A stretch of 64,000 nucleotides of DNA from Paramecium sonneborni. Its lineage: Eukaryota; Ciliophora; Oligohymenophorea; Peniculida; Parameciidae. A model generated the notes under the pieces. The model worked only from the letters and a program-made list of their open reading frames with translations, searched no databases and was not told the origin of the DNA. Of this stretch, positions 11,380 through 31,701 are shown piece after piece. Every line of letters starts with the position of its first letter. Positions within the stretch are counted from its first letter, which is position 1. The stretch lies in NCBI GenBank assembly GCA_905182985.1, contig CAJJDN010000144.1:228157-292156 (forward strand), written 5' to 3'. The position numbers and the translations under genes are program-made.

Positions 11380-12611
11380 TTTAATTTCTTTTAAATATCT
11401 TTAATATTGTGTAATTAACATTCATTTGTAAGAATTAATTAATATAATTTAGGTCATCATTAAGGCTGAAAGGAGATTTAAAAAAAGAAGAAGTTTATAA
11501 ATTTATAATTTTGATAATTGGATATTTTATAAATAGTTATTATTATGATTTTATAAGCAAACTTATTTTAAAATATATATTAATGAAATGAAATATCAAT
11601 TTTAAATTAAAATTTGGAATAAAGAGAATAAAGAGAATAAGAGTTGTATTTGGATATTTGAGTTTATTAAATTTTGATATTGAAATGTTTTTATGTTCCA
11701 TAAAATGATATCTGAATATAAAAGATAATGACGACTTATATTAGGTGAATTTAAAATTAATATACGATTACAAATAAATATAATGCAAATTCCTTAGATT
11801 CCACCTGAGTCTAGACCTAGTAAATTGACTAGAATCTCTAACTAAACATTTTATTCATTGGAAAATTGTGATGTTTTCAATAATCAAATTGAAAATACGG
11901 ATTTGACGATGTAATAAGATTTATTACATTAAGGGATTAAATACCTATGTTATAATAAGTTTTTGAAGTACGATATTCATAACATAAAGAAAATCAAGTA
12001 TAAAAATTTTATAACATGCCTTATTAAGAAAGAATGTATTTTATGATGGATAAGGATTCAGGCAGAATATTTGATATGCGTATACCTGAAGTAATAAATT
12101 TATTATATAATAAAGTAAGCAAAAGAAATATAAGCCATTTTAAATGGTAATACGATTAATTTAATTAAGGATTAGGCTTGGAATGAGTTTATGTATTAAA
12201 ATCTAAGTATGTAGATTGTTGACAAAAAAAATGAATGAACATTTGTTAGATTATGCAGAATTAGGAGATGAGGAATCGATTAATACATTATTGATACCTA
12301 CTAATGAATATTATATTAATATTGATACTAAGTAAGATTAAATGGTTATAATTATAAGAGGTTTAGATGATTGGACTGCATTACATTTTGCATCAAATGA
12401 AGGGAATTTAGAGATAATAAATATTTTATTAAAAAATGGAGCTACTGTGGATAGTTTAACTAAATTTTAAAGAACTCCTTTCTTTTTAACAGTAATATAG
12501 AATTTCATAGATTGTGCTAATGTTTTATTAGAACATAACGCAAATATTAATATTTAAGATAAGGATGGAAATACTCCATTGCATATAGCATCATAAATAG
12601 GATCAATTGAA
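11380..12611. repeat. Direct repeat copy 1, 1,232 bp, ends at N
   Basis: This segment reappears at 12613-13844 with an offset of 1,233 bp. By eye the two copies are identical from TTTAATTTCTTTTAAATATC to GGATCAATTGAA. Copy 1 ends exactly at a single N and copy 2 begins right after it. Perfect identity and the exact boundary at N suggest two overlapping contigs joined without merging, not a real duplication. Confidence 0.93.
11783..12611 (+). pseudogene. Duplicate 5' part of the ankyrin-kinase gene (probable artefact)
   Basis: Contains the same start codon, the same four small introns and the start of the ankyrin repeats as the full gene at 13016-15924. It stops at the N in the middle of an ankyrin repeat. 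It cannot encode a separate full protein. If the duplicated segment is an assembly overlap, this copy does not exist in the genome. Confidence 0.85.
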
Positions 12612-12612
12612 N
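12612..12612. other. Single N, probable contig join
   Basis: This is the only ambiguous base I noticed in the window. It sits exactly between the two copies of the 1,232-bp repeat. Confidence 0.95.
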
Positions 12613-13015
12613 TTTAATTTCTTTTAAATATCTTTAATATTGTGTAATTAACATTCATTTGTAAGAATTAATTAATATAATTTAGGTCATCATTAAGGCT
12701 GAAAGGAGATTTAAAAAAAGAAGAAGTTTATAAATTTATAATTTTGATAATTGGATATTTTATAAATAGTTATTATTATGATTTTATAAGCAAACTTATT
12801 TTAAAATATATATTAATGAAATGAAATATCAATTTTAAATTAAAATTTGGAATAAAGAGAATAAAGAGAATAAGAGTTGTATTTGGATATTTGAGTTTAT
12901 TAAATTTTGATATTGAAATGTTTTTATGTTCCATAAAATGATATCTGAATATAAAAGATAATGACGACTTATATTAGGTGAATTTAAAATTAATATACGA
13001 TTACAAATAAATATA

Positions 13016-15924
<2,909 letters not shown>

Positions 15925-16286
15925 AAAATTATTATCATAAAATCTCTTATTCCTATTTTCTATCAATTCTTCTATTATTATCTATTCCATGTTTTATCTA
16001 TACTCTAAATTATTCATTTCCTGATTTCTCATCAATTATTATATTAAAGGTTGATAATATTATCAATTATTATATTATTGTTAAGATTCATGATTATTTT
16101 CTTTAAAGTATATTAAACACTATTTTATAAATCTATCCATGAGGATTTTGATTTAATAAAATATTTTTATTTCCTTTATGTAATCAATTTACTAAAAATA
16201 AATAATAAATAGAATAACGACAAAAATAATTTTAAAAATATATTAAACAAAATGATCTGTATATAAAATTAATTTTATAAAATGAA
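15925..16286. other. Intergenic between convergent genes
   Basis: 3' flanks of the kinase (plus) and the ABC transporter (minus). It holds two close copies of ATCAATTATTATATTA near 16030-16076. No gene seen. Confidence 0.5.
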
Positions 16287-20054
<3,768 letters not shown>

Positions 20055-20243
20055 ATAAATATATTTATTTAATATGGATTTAAATATATATTAGTTTATA
20101 TAAATACTCTATTCCACATGATCTATAATTTTTTAAAAATAAAAATGTATTGTAAAATATAATATTGAATTGATTGAATAATAAATTGGTTGGAGCAAAT
20201 TGGAATTAATAAATAAATGAATTATAATATAGATTTTTGTACA

Positions 20244-23200
20244 TCAAATTATACTTAATTTTTCACCATAAGGGTAGCACATATCACTTAGATAGGATGG
20301 AACAGTAGCAGTTGGTTCAGATTTAGAAATAGCCAAAATATCTTCAGAATTAAAACCAACTGTCTTTTTTAAACATTAAAGATTCTAATATAAATATAAG
20401 AAACTTACTTTTTTATCAAGGGCAGATAAATTGGGATGAGTTAAGATCATTCTTAAAAGTTATCTTAGATAAGTAACAGGATGGAATTGTAAAATATAGT
20501 ACCTTTCAACTAATAGATTTACTACATCATGTAATTATTATTAAGTTGTGTTTTCATATGTGCATTTAAATATATTATTCCATAATTCTTAATTATTTTA
20601 ATCCAAAAGTGATAGATCAAATTTTTCAGCAGATTTAGCATGTATCCAACTATAAATATTTTACAATGGATAATCAGTTTGATTCATTGAATCAACATGT
20701 TGATCTGAGACTTTGCCTATTTATAACATTTCTTTAAGATCTTTCAATTCTTCATCATTTAATTTAGATTCTTGAATCCAAATTAATTTTTCTTATTATT
20801 GCAAGTATAATTAATTGTCTCTTTTTCTAAAATTATATTATATTCCTTATTTCTTGTAATATTTGTTTTTTAAAATATCTAAGAATAATTGATCATCAAA
20901 CAATTGACTCAATTATAGAAAGAGATCGCTTGCACTAAATTTATGGAACTGTTTGAAATCTGAATGAATTAGGTCATTGAATTACAAATCCTAAATTTTT
21001 AGTTGAGTCACTTAAACATTTGGTTCGTAAAGACTCAAAGAATCTAAAAATTATAATTCCCTATTGCTTAGTTAATTGCCTTCCATTTATTTGAACATCA
21101 GATAATAAGTAATCAATTTTTCTTCAGCTCTAGATCTCTTTCTTGTAACAAATTGATCGATTCCATATAATAAATCAACATCAAGATGTTTGTCAGGTGT
21201 TTACTAAACTTCTAATTTCTCTATGTCAGTCTCATTAAATAGAATATCTATATAATTGGTCTTTTATTTATAATAAGGAGAAGCATGTTTTCTTCTTAGC
21301 TCACCTTTTATTTCTTGAATCTTATCAGACACAATAAAATTGATTTTATGTACTATCTTTCTAGCTTATAATTTATTAATCTCATTATTCTTAATGTCTT
21401 CTTATAATTTCATGAGCAATTCTTTTCTCATTTTGATTAAATCATCCAAAGTTTTATTAACTTCTAATTTTTATCTTAAATATTGGGATGACAAAAACGG
21501 ATTGTATGCTTTGATTTGTTCATGTAATAACATTTCTGGATCTCTTTACAAGAAGATACCTGCAGGTTTTGTGAATTTTTTTGAAGATAATCGTTCTTCA
21601 ATTAATTGATCCCAAATCTTGAAATTGAATACGAAATCAACAATTTCTGGTAAGGGTTTAGTTTTTAATTCAGCATTTAAATTCAATAGATTAGCAATGA
21701 ATAAATCGCTTGAGTCAGGATTATAATCTTTTTAATCTTTTTATAAGAAACGATATAGTTGATTAAGTTATTCAATTTCTTAATCTGATTTTTTGATTGA
21801 ATGTTTTTTCCAAGCAAGTGAATAAGATTAAACTACAACTTATTTTCTTAATTTATCAGAGTGAGGAATAGGTATTAGATCAGAGATAAACCCATTTAAT
21901 TCTAATTTTTTAAATAAATCTTAATCAGGACAATAGGTAGGATCATAAATTTTATTACTAATCAAGCTAGCCTTAAACCCTTCTATTGATGAATTAGGAT
22001 TATATATTGATTAAGATGGAATCATGCCATACCATTTAGGGAAATTAATAGGTTGTACCTTGATTTGATCAATTAAATCTTAGAATAGATGGGATTGATT
22101 TACAATTTTTAATCTTTCCTACAAATCCAATAATGTATGTTTTAATTTCAATTTGTTTAAGTTATCATTCTTATTTAAATAATTGAGTGCTTATTTTTTT
22201 AAGTACTCCCATTAAACATTAAATATTGTTTATGAATTAAGTTCTTAAGTATTTGAGTTATCTATAGAAATACTATCTAATCTATCTTTGATTTAATTAA
22301 ATAAAATGATATCAGAATTATCTAGATTGAATGCTAATTGTAATTTTTATTTAAATTGTTCTTTGTCTTTACCTAAGAAATCATATAAAGTCATGTAAGG
22401 AGAAGATCCAACCCTTAATTGAGCATATCCATTTATTTCATTGTTGACACTGAGATCATAGATTTCAATAAGTTAAACTGAATTAGGTAAGGTATCTTTG
22501 ATTGCTTTGTATAATTCACTATGATAGATATCTTTTTCTTCGTAAATTAGTTTTTAACCTGAATGTTTTTCTAATACATCTATTCTTTCTTATTATTTAT
22601 GTGTTAGATCTCTAATTGTATTAAGATTTTAGACTCTAAACTTAAGTTCTTGAATGAATGAAACATAATTTTAATTTTGGAGTGCTATATATGTTGCATA
22701 TGCAATGAGTTCATCTAATGAAAGTATAGTTAAATTATCAGGTAATGGGAATTGTCTATCAACTTTATTGAGTTATAAATGAAGATGCAATGAATCAATA
22801 GAATTAAGAAGATCTTCATCTGTAACTTAAGTTAAATATTCTTTGCTTTCAGTATTGAGACCAGCATTAGCAAAAGCTTTAGCTAATTTATATTTATCTG
22901 AATGAACTAATTTAGGTTAAGCTTCTTTTAATCTTTATGCAATCTCATGTCCTTTAAATTCAGAGAGAGCTAACATTAGATTTCCAAAATCTGATAATTT
23001 TGGTTCAATAGTTTTTGTTCCCTCTTTATGAATAAATTATAATTCCAACACAGATTAAATAAATGCCAGAAAATCAGGATCTTTTCCTGCAATATAAGTA
23101 AGTGCAGTTTCTAATGATAATGATATATCTTCTTTTTCAATTTCAGCAGGATGTAATAGGCCTGCAGAAACTAATGCTTCTTCTAATTCTATCATTTTAA

Positions 23201-23903
23201 TATTTGTATTGATATGAATAAAATCTTATTTTTGTATTTCTAATAATTTGATATAAATTCTTCTAATTTCAACAACTGCTTCTAAAACAGTGTAAATATC
23301 TGTTTATGTATCTTCAATCATCTTTTCAACTTAATAAACAAGATTATTAACAGGGACTTCTGGTTATTCTTCAAATATATCTACTAAGAATGCTTCAATT
23401 AATTATCTTTCTTCTGAATTTAATTCTTTAGACTCTAATTAATCAAATACTTTATCAACAATTTAATTACTATGATTAGTATTTACACCTGTTAAAGCTA
23501 ATCCATGAATTGCTTATGCTAATACTCTATAATCATTTAATTTTAATAAATCTCTCATAAGTACATCAAAACCCATAGATGTTTCAATATTTTTATGATC
23601 AAAGTATGAAATATCTCCTCTTGCTTTTAAAGCGTGTCCCAATTATATAAATGTTTATCCAACAATATCTTCATTTGAATATTCTCTTTTCTATAGGAAT
23701 GCAGCCAAAATAGTCTTTGCAGGCACATTTGAAGTAAAGAAAGCGTGATTTTACATGTTAAAGGCTGCTTAAGTATTTTAATCAATTTGTTTTTACAATT
23801 AGATAGCTAATGAATATTGATGAATTAGAGATACCTTTATTTAGAGCCTTTTTAAATTATTCAAGTTGTGTTTTGAATATTTATTTGCATTTAAAATATT
23901 CAT
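20244..23903 (-). CDS. Very large protein with basic N-terminus, perhaps mitochondrial
   Basis: A protein of 1,211 aa. The start is the ATG at 23901-23903, a 24-nt intron lies near the 3' end (about 20384-20407), and the stop is TGA at 20244-20246; the total is a multiple of three. The first 35 residues are basic and lack acidic residues (MNILNANKYSKHNLNNLKRL), as in mitochondrial import signals. The first third reads like helical pair repeats (e.g. YRVLAQAIHGLALTGVN, SEEDLLN-type turns). The rest is a long polar, charged sequence without a motif I know. No membrane segments are obvious. Mitochondrial location is inferred only from the N-terminus; a role in the mitoribosome or respiratory chain would be speculation. 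The gene starts 73 bp after the previous gene's stop. Confidence 0.8.
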
Positions 23904-23976
23904 ACTCTTCGCTAATTCTAAAGAGAGATCTCTATAAATATTTAATCATAATTAAAAAGATTTTAATATTTTATAT

Positions 23977-24963
23977 TCATTTCTTCTTCTTAGTTAATGC
24001 TGCAGCCATTTCTTACAATTTGGATTCAATTTCAACTTATCTATCTTTTAATCTAGTTTCTAATTCTTATTAAGCAATATTCAATTTATCTTAAATAGCA
24101 TTCATAATAACAGATTCTAATAATTCTTCATCAGTAGGTTCATGATATTCTACTTCTTATTCTTCCATTTCTGTTTTCTTGAATGATTAAGTATCATCAT
24201 TAACAATAGGTTTATAGTATGTATGATCTTCAAGAGATGGTTATGGTAATGGCAATTCTATTTGTAAATCCACCTAAATTTCTAAGGGTCTCTAATTATG
24301 TGAATGTGCTTGATGTAACAACAACCAATGAGATAAATAACCTTAATTACTATTCTTTCTATTTACCCTTCTCCATATAATCAATTATCGGTTACAATTA
24401 TTTTGCTACAAATACTTTCTGACTTCCCTATCCTTCACTACTATGTTAACATAATAACTATTGAAATAGTTTCCTATCTCCCTATTATGATTTCCCTCTT
24501 GTCAATCCTCCCTCTACTAACTTTCCAAACTTCTCATGTTAGTTTATGTAAACTAAAAACATCATATTTATGAATATCAATGCTTAGTCTCCCATAAACC
24601 CTAAATCTTAGCATGCACTAAAATCATTTATCAACTATTCCCCTGCTATCTCAATATCAATGTCTCTCAATCTCTCACAATGATTCCTTTCCAAAATCTA
24701 TATACTCCTTATATCATTCTACCTTGCATAAATACTCCTTTATCTGTATACTCCAATCCTCCTATTTAAATGCTTCATTTATTATATATTCACTTATTGG
24801 TAATAACATACTTCATATTATTTATCAACTCTTACTTTGTCGAATATCTACCACATCCATACTTTCTCTCCTCCTCTTATCTTAACTATTCTTCTATATG
24901 TCTTCTTCTCTCTTCCTCTGCTAATCTAGCTGCTTCCTCTTCTTTCTTATTCTTAGGAGGCAT
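23977..24963 (-). CDS. Charged coiled-coil protein, unknown, possibly axonemal
   Basis: About 306 aa from the ATG at 24961-24963 to the TGA at 23977-23979, with three proposed introns of 19, 25 and 22 nt; the third has an unusual GAG end and is the least certain. The protein begins MPPKNKKEEEAARLAEEERR, a start often seen in ciliary proteins. It then has a conserved-looking core (HCERLRDIDIEIAGEQLI, DLGFMGDQALIFINMM, VVKDREVRKYLQQNN) and ends in a coiled coil with a Lys tail. I compared it with CASC1/DNAI7 because of the start and found no further match. A cytoskeletal role is inferred from composition only. Its start codon is 16 bp from that of the divergent WD40 gene. Confidence 0.65.
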
Positions 24964-24979
24964 TTTAATAATATAATTT

Positions 24980-26407
24980 ATGAATCAATCAAATCAATGT
25001 CCTACACACAAAGAAAGTTTTGTGGGCTATAATATTGAAAATTCTGATATTGTCAGACCAATCTGTTCACGTTGCATTCCTTCACTCAGTAAAGGATATT
25101 TTGGAGAATAACGATATCTTAATTTTGAATAAGCCACACTATTACTAGATTAACTTAAATCAGCTGGATTAAAATAATACAAATCAGAAATACTTGAATA
25201 ATTTGAATAAACCATTAATCAATTAACTTCATAGTTGAAATTCTTATTAGATTAAATTTCTGTTGTTTTTGATTTAATTATTCAATCAGATCCACAATAA
25301 GAATTTTTAGATTCAAAAGATCCTAAATTTATTGCTCAAGTATTACATGATAATTGCTAATATGATATCCACTAATAAAAATATAAAATAAAATCATAAA
25401 ATGCTATTCACATTAGATTCAATAAAATTATTTCTAAATCTTAAAATCATATGAATGATTTTTTTGAAAGTATTAATTCTTAGATTAATTCTCTGAAAAA
25501 AGAAGAAATAGAACTATCCCAATCAACGAGTAATCACAACAATAATCACAAAAGTTATAGAGAACTATTTAAACTCAATACAAAAATACTACAAGTTAAA
25601 TCTCTTGTCTATTATGATAAATTTAAATGGTTATTCTCTGCAGATTAAGATATCAAAATATTACAATTTGATCTTAAAACTAAATAATTAATTCAAGAGT
25701 TATCTGCTCATTCAGATAGAATATCAACACTTCTTATTGTGAATGATACATTAATCTCTACTGCTATTGATAAATCATTAGTCATTTGGAATCTTGATAA
25801 TGCTGGAAAAGTTGAAATAAAAACTAAAATTAATACTAAATCTATGATTCTTTAATTAATTAGATACAAAGATTAATTTGCCTCTATCAATGATGATAAA
25901 GTTTTGGCATTTTGGAATGATACAAAGTGTATAAGTGAATTAAAGAATAAAATTGAAATTACAAGTATAGATTGTAATCATGATTATTCTTAAATTGCCA
26001 TAGGTTAAATAGATGGTATCATTAGAATTAGAAAAGAAAAAATTAACTTTAAATTAGAAAGCCATTTCGATTGCATCAAAGCACTCAAATTTATTAATGA
26101 ATCTTATTTAGTTTCAGGAGGATGGGATAAATAAATTAAAATATGGATGGAATTAAAAAATGGAGATTATAATTGTATTTAAACTATTTATGATCATAAC
26201 TCTTATATTAATTTTATTTAATATGTAGGAGGATATCTTATATCTACTGATGATGATAAGATTATAAAAATATGGTAATTTGATAAAACATGGAAAGAAT
26301 TAACTTAAATAGGCCGATATCCTTTAGTGACATCTATTCATATTTACTAAAGGATTTGTTTCTTGGGATTCAATGATTCATCAATTTAGATACTTTAGTT
26401 TAATTGA
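24980..26407 (+). CDS. B-box-like zinc finger, coiled coil and WD40 repeats
   Basis: An intronless frame of 475 codons from the ATG at 24980 to the TGA at 26405-26407. The N-terminus has a Cys/His cluster (CPTHKES...ICSRC) like a partial B-box. A long Gln/Asn-rich helical part follows, and then a WD40 propeller from about residue 200: SVDKSLVIWNL-like strands, ISGGWDKQIKIWME and STDDDKIIKIWQFD. The order resembles TRIM-like or PLAA-like adaptors, but no RING is present. Many ciliates carry families of this type with unknown roles. WD40 domains bind other proteins, so an adaptor role is likely. Confidence 0.75.
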
Positions 26408-26812
26408 TTATTGATTATACATAAATCTGGTATTTCAAATTTGGTAATTAGATATAAGGCATGTTTTTGTAAACTTATAATATAATCTCAATTAATTTTG
26501 ACTCATTAATTGTAAATTCTAGATTGAGTTTTTTAATCTAATAGAAATTATAATAGAATTTTTCAAGCTTTATGACTCTAAGCATTTTATTTTTAAACAT
26601 TTTTGATAACCCTTAAAACAATTTTAATTGATCTAAATTTATGTTTATATGATTTTTTTTAGAATTATCTTATTATGATTTTTGAAATTGTTAAATGCAA
26701 AATAGAAATTTTATTGAATAACAATCTTTTTTAATAGAAAAAAAAAGCAAATTATTACCTATTTATCCAAACATAAATTAGATAATTATTAATTTATACA
26801 TTTTAATAACTA
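26408..26812. other. Intergenic, no gene seen
   Basis: AT-rich 405 bp between two plus-strand genes. A frame continues after the WD40 gene's TGA but has no WD-like pattern. I see no RNA or repeat. Confidence 0.5.
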
Positions 26813-27803
26813 ATGGATTATTAAACAATTACCTAATTTCCTTCCATAAGAGCTCTAATTGTGGATCCTACAAGCATAAATTAAAATTTATTTTGCTTAA
26901 TATGCTAAGAATTAGTTGTTGATCCAAAAGAGTGTAGTTAATGTTAAAATCTTTTTTGTTCTGAGTGCATAACATCTTGGTTATAAAGGGGAAGTAAAAA
27001 TTTAAATGAATTCTAGAAACATGCCCATATAATTGTAGCAATCAAATGTAATTGAAGAATCCTCATCGCATAGTCAGAGAGGCTATCTCTTAAATATAAA
27101 TTAGATGCTAAAATTAAGGATGTGATGAAAAAATGTTGCTATAAAATTTAGATTCTCACCTATTGTAATGTTAATATGTAATAACTAAATGCCCTTTTAT
27201 TGATTGCAATTTTATGAATCATTTAAAATAAATTAAGATCCACTAATAAACATGTTAACACAGAACTGAGACTTGTATGAAATGTGAAACAGTTCATGGG
27301 ATAAATTAATAACATGATTGTGTAGAAAGATTATGCAATAAATTGAAATAATAAGAATAGAATTTTCTGGCTTATTAACAAAAGACAGATTAAGCAATAA
27401 AGGATTTAACAACAAGAATAATTTAATTAGAAAATTTATAAAAAAGATTGAATAAACCAAAATGTTATAAGGGACATGAACTATTATGGATATATCCTAA
27501 AAAAGGAATTTAATGTGAATCCTGTAAATAAACAGATGATAATGTGAGATATATTTGTGAACCATGTCAAATTGGATATTGTTAGAAATGTAAAATCCCA
27601 GAATTTAAGGGTGATTATTGTCCTGCTAATCATCAAATGTAATTCAATCAAAAGGTACTTTTATTTTCTAATTATTAAAGCCTTCCAAAGGTTTAAAATG
27701 CGATTTCTGTAGAACAAATATTTATAATAAGGGAGATACTGCGTATAGTGACAGATAATGTAATTTCGATATTTGTAATACTTGTTTCCTAAAATTCAGG
27801 TGA
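26813..27803 (+). CDS. RING finger/TRAF-type zinc finger protein, likely E3 ubiquitin ligase
   Basis: 313 aa with two introns of 23 and 26 nt; the coding length is a multiple of three. An N-terminal RING (FCLICQEL, CSQCQNLFCSECI, TCPYNC) is followed by TRAF-type fingers (IRCQNQGCDEKMLLQNLDSH and CPFIDCNFMNHLKQIKIHQQ). A coiled coil comes next, and then a Cys-rich C-terminal module (CESCKQTDDNVRYICEPC, CDFCRTNIYNKGD). The RING with TRAF fingers points to ubiquitin transfer, with the fingers and coil used for oligomerising or binding targets. A clear paralogue lies on the other strand at 41687-42675, with the same domain order and the same C-terminal module. Confidence 0.85.
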
Positions 27804-28284
27804 ATTAAATGAATTATGAAATAATAGCAATATACAAAAATACAAACGATTAACAATAAATCTTTTGATAATTTAATTCTAGAATCACTTATGATTATCA
27901 TCTGATTTAAAAAGACTCTATTCTTAAAGTAGTCTTAGTTCAACTAAAAAACATTTAAGCATTAAAGAATTAAACAAAAAATTTGCTAATACTAATTAAA
28001 TCTATAAATTGCTTGAATTTTAGGTAATAGTGACAAAATTTCAACACATAAGTTCTTTGGTTATTAAAACTTGAGTGTTTTTGTTTTACAATAATTGTTA
28101 ATTAGAGCATTCAGAATTTAAATATTATTCTCTGTGAACTATTAATATAATTTTTAATTTTATTTAGATATTAATTTTTAGTTAATTAAATAACAAATTA
28201 AATAAAGTTTTGGAAAAAATTTGGAAACTTATGAATTCTCATAAATAATTGTGAAGATTATAAAAATAATATTATCTAATTGGA
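27804..28284. other. Intergenic, no confident gene
   Basis: 481 bp between convergent genes. Short open pieces exist (about 30 codons from 27816) but none has a domain or a workable intron pattern. Confidence 0.45.
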
Positions 28285-28854
28285 TCATCTATGATGAGAA
28301 GAAAAAATGACAATTCTTAAAATTAATCTTAATGATAAAATAATTTAAATAAATTAAATTTAATAATGAGTTTTTTAAGATAAGAATTAAATCAAATTTA
28401 ATATTTTCTGAGTTGTATTTATAAATCTTGAATTTATTTCTAATAGTTCATTTGCATTCTTTTCATTTATTCTTATAATGATTAAATTTGTTAGGAATAC
28501 AATCTGATGGTTCTGTTCAAATTTACTATCTAATTAGTTTATAAGTAATTTTACGCTGCGCGCTTCTTCTTATTCAAAATCACTAGTCTATTATTCCCTA
28601 GATATTTAAACTTTGGTTTCTTTTTCTTTTTCAAGATTTTCCAATCTTTATCCCATCTTCTCAAACTTTTTTTAGTAATGATGATCTAGCAATGTAATTT
28701 TTGAATCTCCTAACTATTTTTATTATTTATCGACTGTATTTTCAATATGAGAAGGTCGACCACTAAAAAGCAACTTTTCATATTATTGGTCTCTAATGAC
28801 ACAATTCTATACTTTTCTCTCAATAGAATCAAGTAATTAATGAGTTTGTTACAT
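28285..28854 (-). CDS. Small coiled-coil protein, unknown
   Basis: A frame of 189 codons from the ATG at 28852-28854 to the TGA at 28285-28287. The first 115 residues are strongly charged helix (e.g. KKFEKMGQRLENLEKEKE). The remaining part changes to hydrophobic, Ile-rich sequence. A 29-nt GTA...AAG stretch lies just at this change; if it is an intron, the protein ends soon after (about QINK) near 28478, which I think is at least as likely. No family recognised. It lies 95 bp downstream of the DRC11 gene on the same strand, with no evidence that they act together. Confidence 0.55.
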
Positions 28855-28949
28855 ACTTTTAGAATAAATTTTAATAAAAATAATTAATTAGAGTTAATTT
28901 TGAGTAAATAATTTATATAAAATATTTATTGGAATATCGATAATAATAG

Positions 28950-31547
28950 TCATTTCTTTTTTTTACCTGGCTTCTTTTTACCTTTTTCATCATCTGCAGG
29001 TTTCTTTAGTTTATCGATTCTTGCTTTATTTCCAGATAGATCATCATGCAATTTACGAAATTCTTAATATTATTATAAGAATGTATTTTATTGAACAGCT
29101 AAAGGATCAACAAATTCGCTTATTCGATATGGTATTTCAACAGACAATACAATTCTTCTCTCTGTTAGTATTTTTTTGAGAGCCTCTTTGATCTAAAAGT
29201 ATATTAAATTATTTTACATTCCCTGCAGTAAATCCTTCTGTAGCATGAGCCAAAGAGCTTAAAGGGAAATTAGGATGAAGTTATATCTTTCTTTCTTCAA
29301 AAAACTTTTGGAAAATCATAATTCTGGTAGCATAATTTGGACATGGGAAATAGACTCTTCTTTTAAAAAAAGATTTTAATTGTTTTTTGTTAGCATTCCA
29401 AGGAGCATAACTACAACCAATAATAGTAACATTTTCTTTCTGTTTTTCAGTAAAATATTTTCCATATTTAAGTAGATATTTTCTTAACTTAACCCAATTC
29501 ATTCCTCCAGCAGATGATGGTTATTATTCACCTTTCTTTTTCTTTTTTTTACCTTTAAATATACGTTCAATTTCATCAATATAAATAATAGCAGGTTAAA
29601 AACAGGCAGCAGTTTTAAATGCTAAAGATAATAAATAATCAGGTTTATCTTAATATTTATTTTCTATATTAGAAGGCGATAAATCAAGAATGAGAGCATC
29701 ACATTCAGTTTATAATGCTCTAACAGCATGTGTTTTACCAGAACCATGAGGACCATAGAATAAAACATAATTACTTTCTTTAACATTATCCTTAATATAA
29801 GTAGATCCTAAAGGCATTCCAATAAATTAAACTAAAACCTATCTTAAATCATATATTGATGGATCAGCAACTTATTCTTATAATAATTCTTATTTTTATC
29901 TTAAAGGATTACAATTACCAATAAGATCTGAAATTTTAGCAGGTTCTAATTTTTTAGCAATACCTGATTCAATTAATTCAGCTAACATATCTCTTGGATC
30001 TTTTTTAGCAGTTCCTTTGTCTCCTGGAAATTTCTTTTTTTTCTTTTTAGCAACACTTCTAAAACCAAAATTAATTTCTCCTTCTTCTAATAGATCATCA
30101 TCTTCTGATTTTTAAACTGATTATGCTTTCTTTTTTTTTGATTTCTTTTTTTTAGGATATTTCATTTTCTTAGCTTTTAATGCAATTCTTAAATTGATTA
30201 ATTCCATATCAATCATTTCATCTACAACTTCTCTAATCTATTTTTCAACTCCTCTAGCTATTTCTCCTTTTAATAGTGAACTTTCATGCTTCTAATAAGG
30301 ATTAAGTTAATCATTTCTCCATTCATCATTATGTTTTTCTATTAAATCTTACATTTTTATTATTGCTTCAGTAGGTCCTTATTCAACTCTTATATCTTCA
30401 TCTTCTTGCTTCTTCTTTTTCTTCTTTTTACCTTTATTCTTTTTAGCAGCTTTCTTTTCCTTATCCAATAAATCCATCATCTCTTATTCCTCTTCTGTTA
30501 ATGGTAATCTCACTAAATCTTTTTTATAAAATTAAGCAACTTTTGGTGGTACTAATTTACCTTCTGCTTTCTATACTTCACTCATATACCATCTTCTTCT
30601 TTCAGCCAACATTTAATTTTAGATATCATCTTACCAATCATTCATTAAATTTTCTCTTGCTTCAACCAAAGCTGTCTTATATTCTTATTATCTTTCTAAT
30701 TATTTTTCTTTCATTTTTTATCTCTAAGCATGATATGTTTTATATGCATCTGTTTCTTATATTTATTTTTCCAAAGTAAATCCTAAAAATAGTGATTCCT
30801 ACTCTCTCAACTCCCAACAGATCTCTCTTGCTTTAAATCCTCTATAATATTTTTAAATCACAGTTATAGCTTCCTCTCTTTCTGTAGAATCATGCACTTC
30901 CAATCCTTCCTGTAATTTCTTTTATTTCTCCTATTTCTTTAATTCTACTTTCTTCAATTGTTTTGCCAATAATACTCTCTCTATACCTTATCTTCCTCTC
31001 TCATTTTTTTATATAAACCATATTGCTTATTCAATATTTTCTAAAACTGCCTTGTCTACTAATACTTCTTCCTCTGGTTATGTAGTGTCATGAAATTCAT
31101 TTAGAAAATGATTAAGCATTTATTTACGATAAGCTATTTTTCTATTTTACTCATCTGAGAAATAATGAGGCAAAGAAACTTCTGTATCTTCTATAAGTCT
31201 CTTCTCATCAAATATTACTGTATGTAAATTTACAAAATCTGATCTTATTACATTTCCTTATGTTGAATAAAATATCATTGCCTAAAATATTTTAAAAATC
31301 ATTTATGTACCTGTTTAATTTGAATTTATCTTAACATTGTGTTTTCGAGCATCTTCTTTAATAACCTTCTTTTTTATGGATGCAACAATTAATCATAACA
31401 AGTTTCTAATGATTTATATGCATCTACATAAAATAAGTATAACTTTCCATAGTATACAAACCAATCCTAATCAGGTCGTACTAATTTTAAGTTTTGCTTT
31501 GCTTAATTTTCTATTAATGGATCCATCTCAATTTGCAAAGCCTCCAT
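28950..31547 (-). CDS. DRC11: IQ and AAA domain protein, dynein regulatory complex subunit 11 type
   Basis: A protein of 847 aa from the ATG at 31545-31547 to the TGA at 28950-28952, with introns at 31282-31310 and 29193-29217. An N-terminal helical region is followed by an IQ motif (TVIQKYYRGFKARE), which binds calmodulin or centrin. A long charged helix rich in Lys runs comes next, and then an AAA ATPase domain with Walker A GPHGSGKT and Walker B AIIYIDEIERIF. Lys-rich blocks flank the domain and end the protein, as in IQCA1/DRC11. This protein is part of the nexin-dynein regulatory complex that links outer doublets and controls ciliary beating. I base the assignment on domain order and the Lys-rich inserts. 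Confidence 0.88.
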
Positions 31548-31701
31548 AAGTTAATTGATGGATTATCTCCATTTCAAATTAAAATATGAAGTTGACATAT
31601 TATATTAAATATTATCAATTTAGGATAATTAAATTACATAAATCAAGAAATAAACTTAGTTAAATGGTTATCTAATAATTATATAGTTGTCTAAATTTCA
31701 T

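Noticed and set aside
29281..29502. A separate 73-aa gene starting MNWVKLRKYLLKYG
   Set aside because: It is the internal part of the DRC11 AAA domain, in the same frame; the standard code merely breaks it at TAA/TAG.
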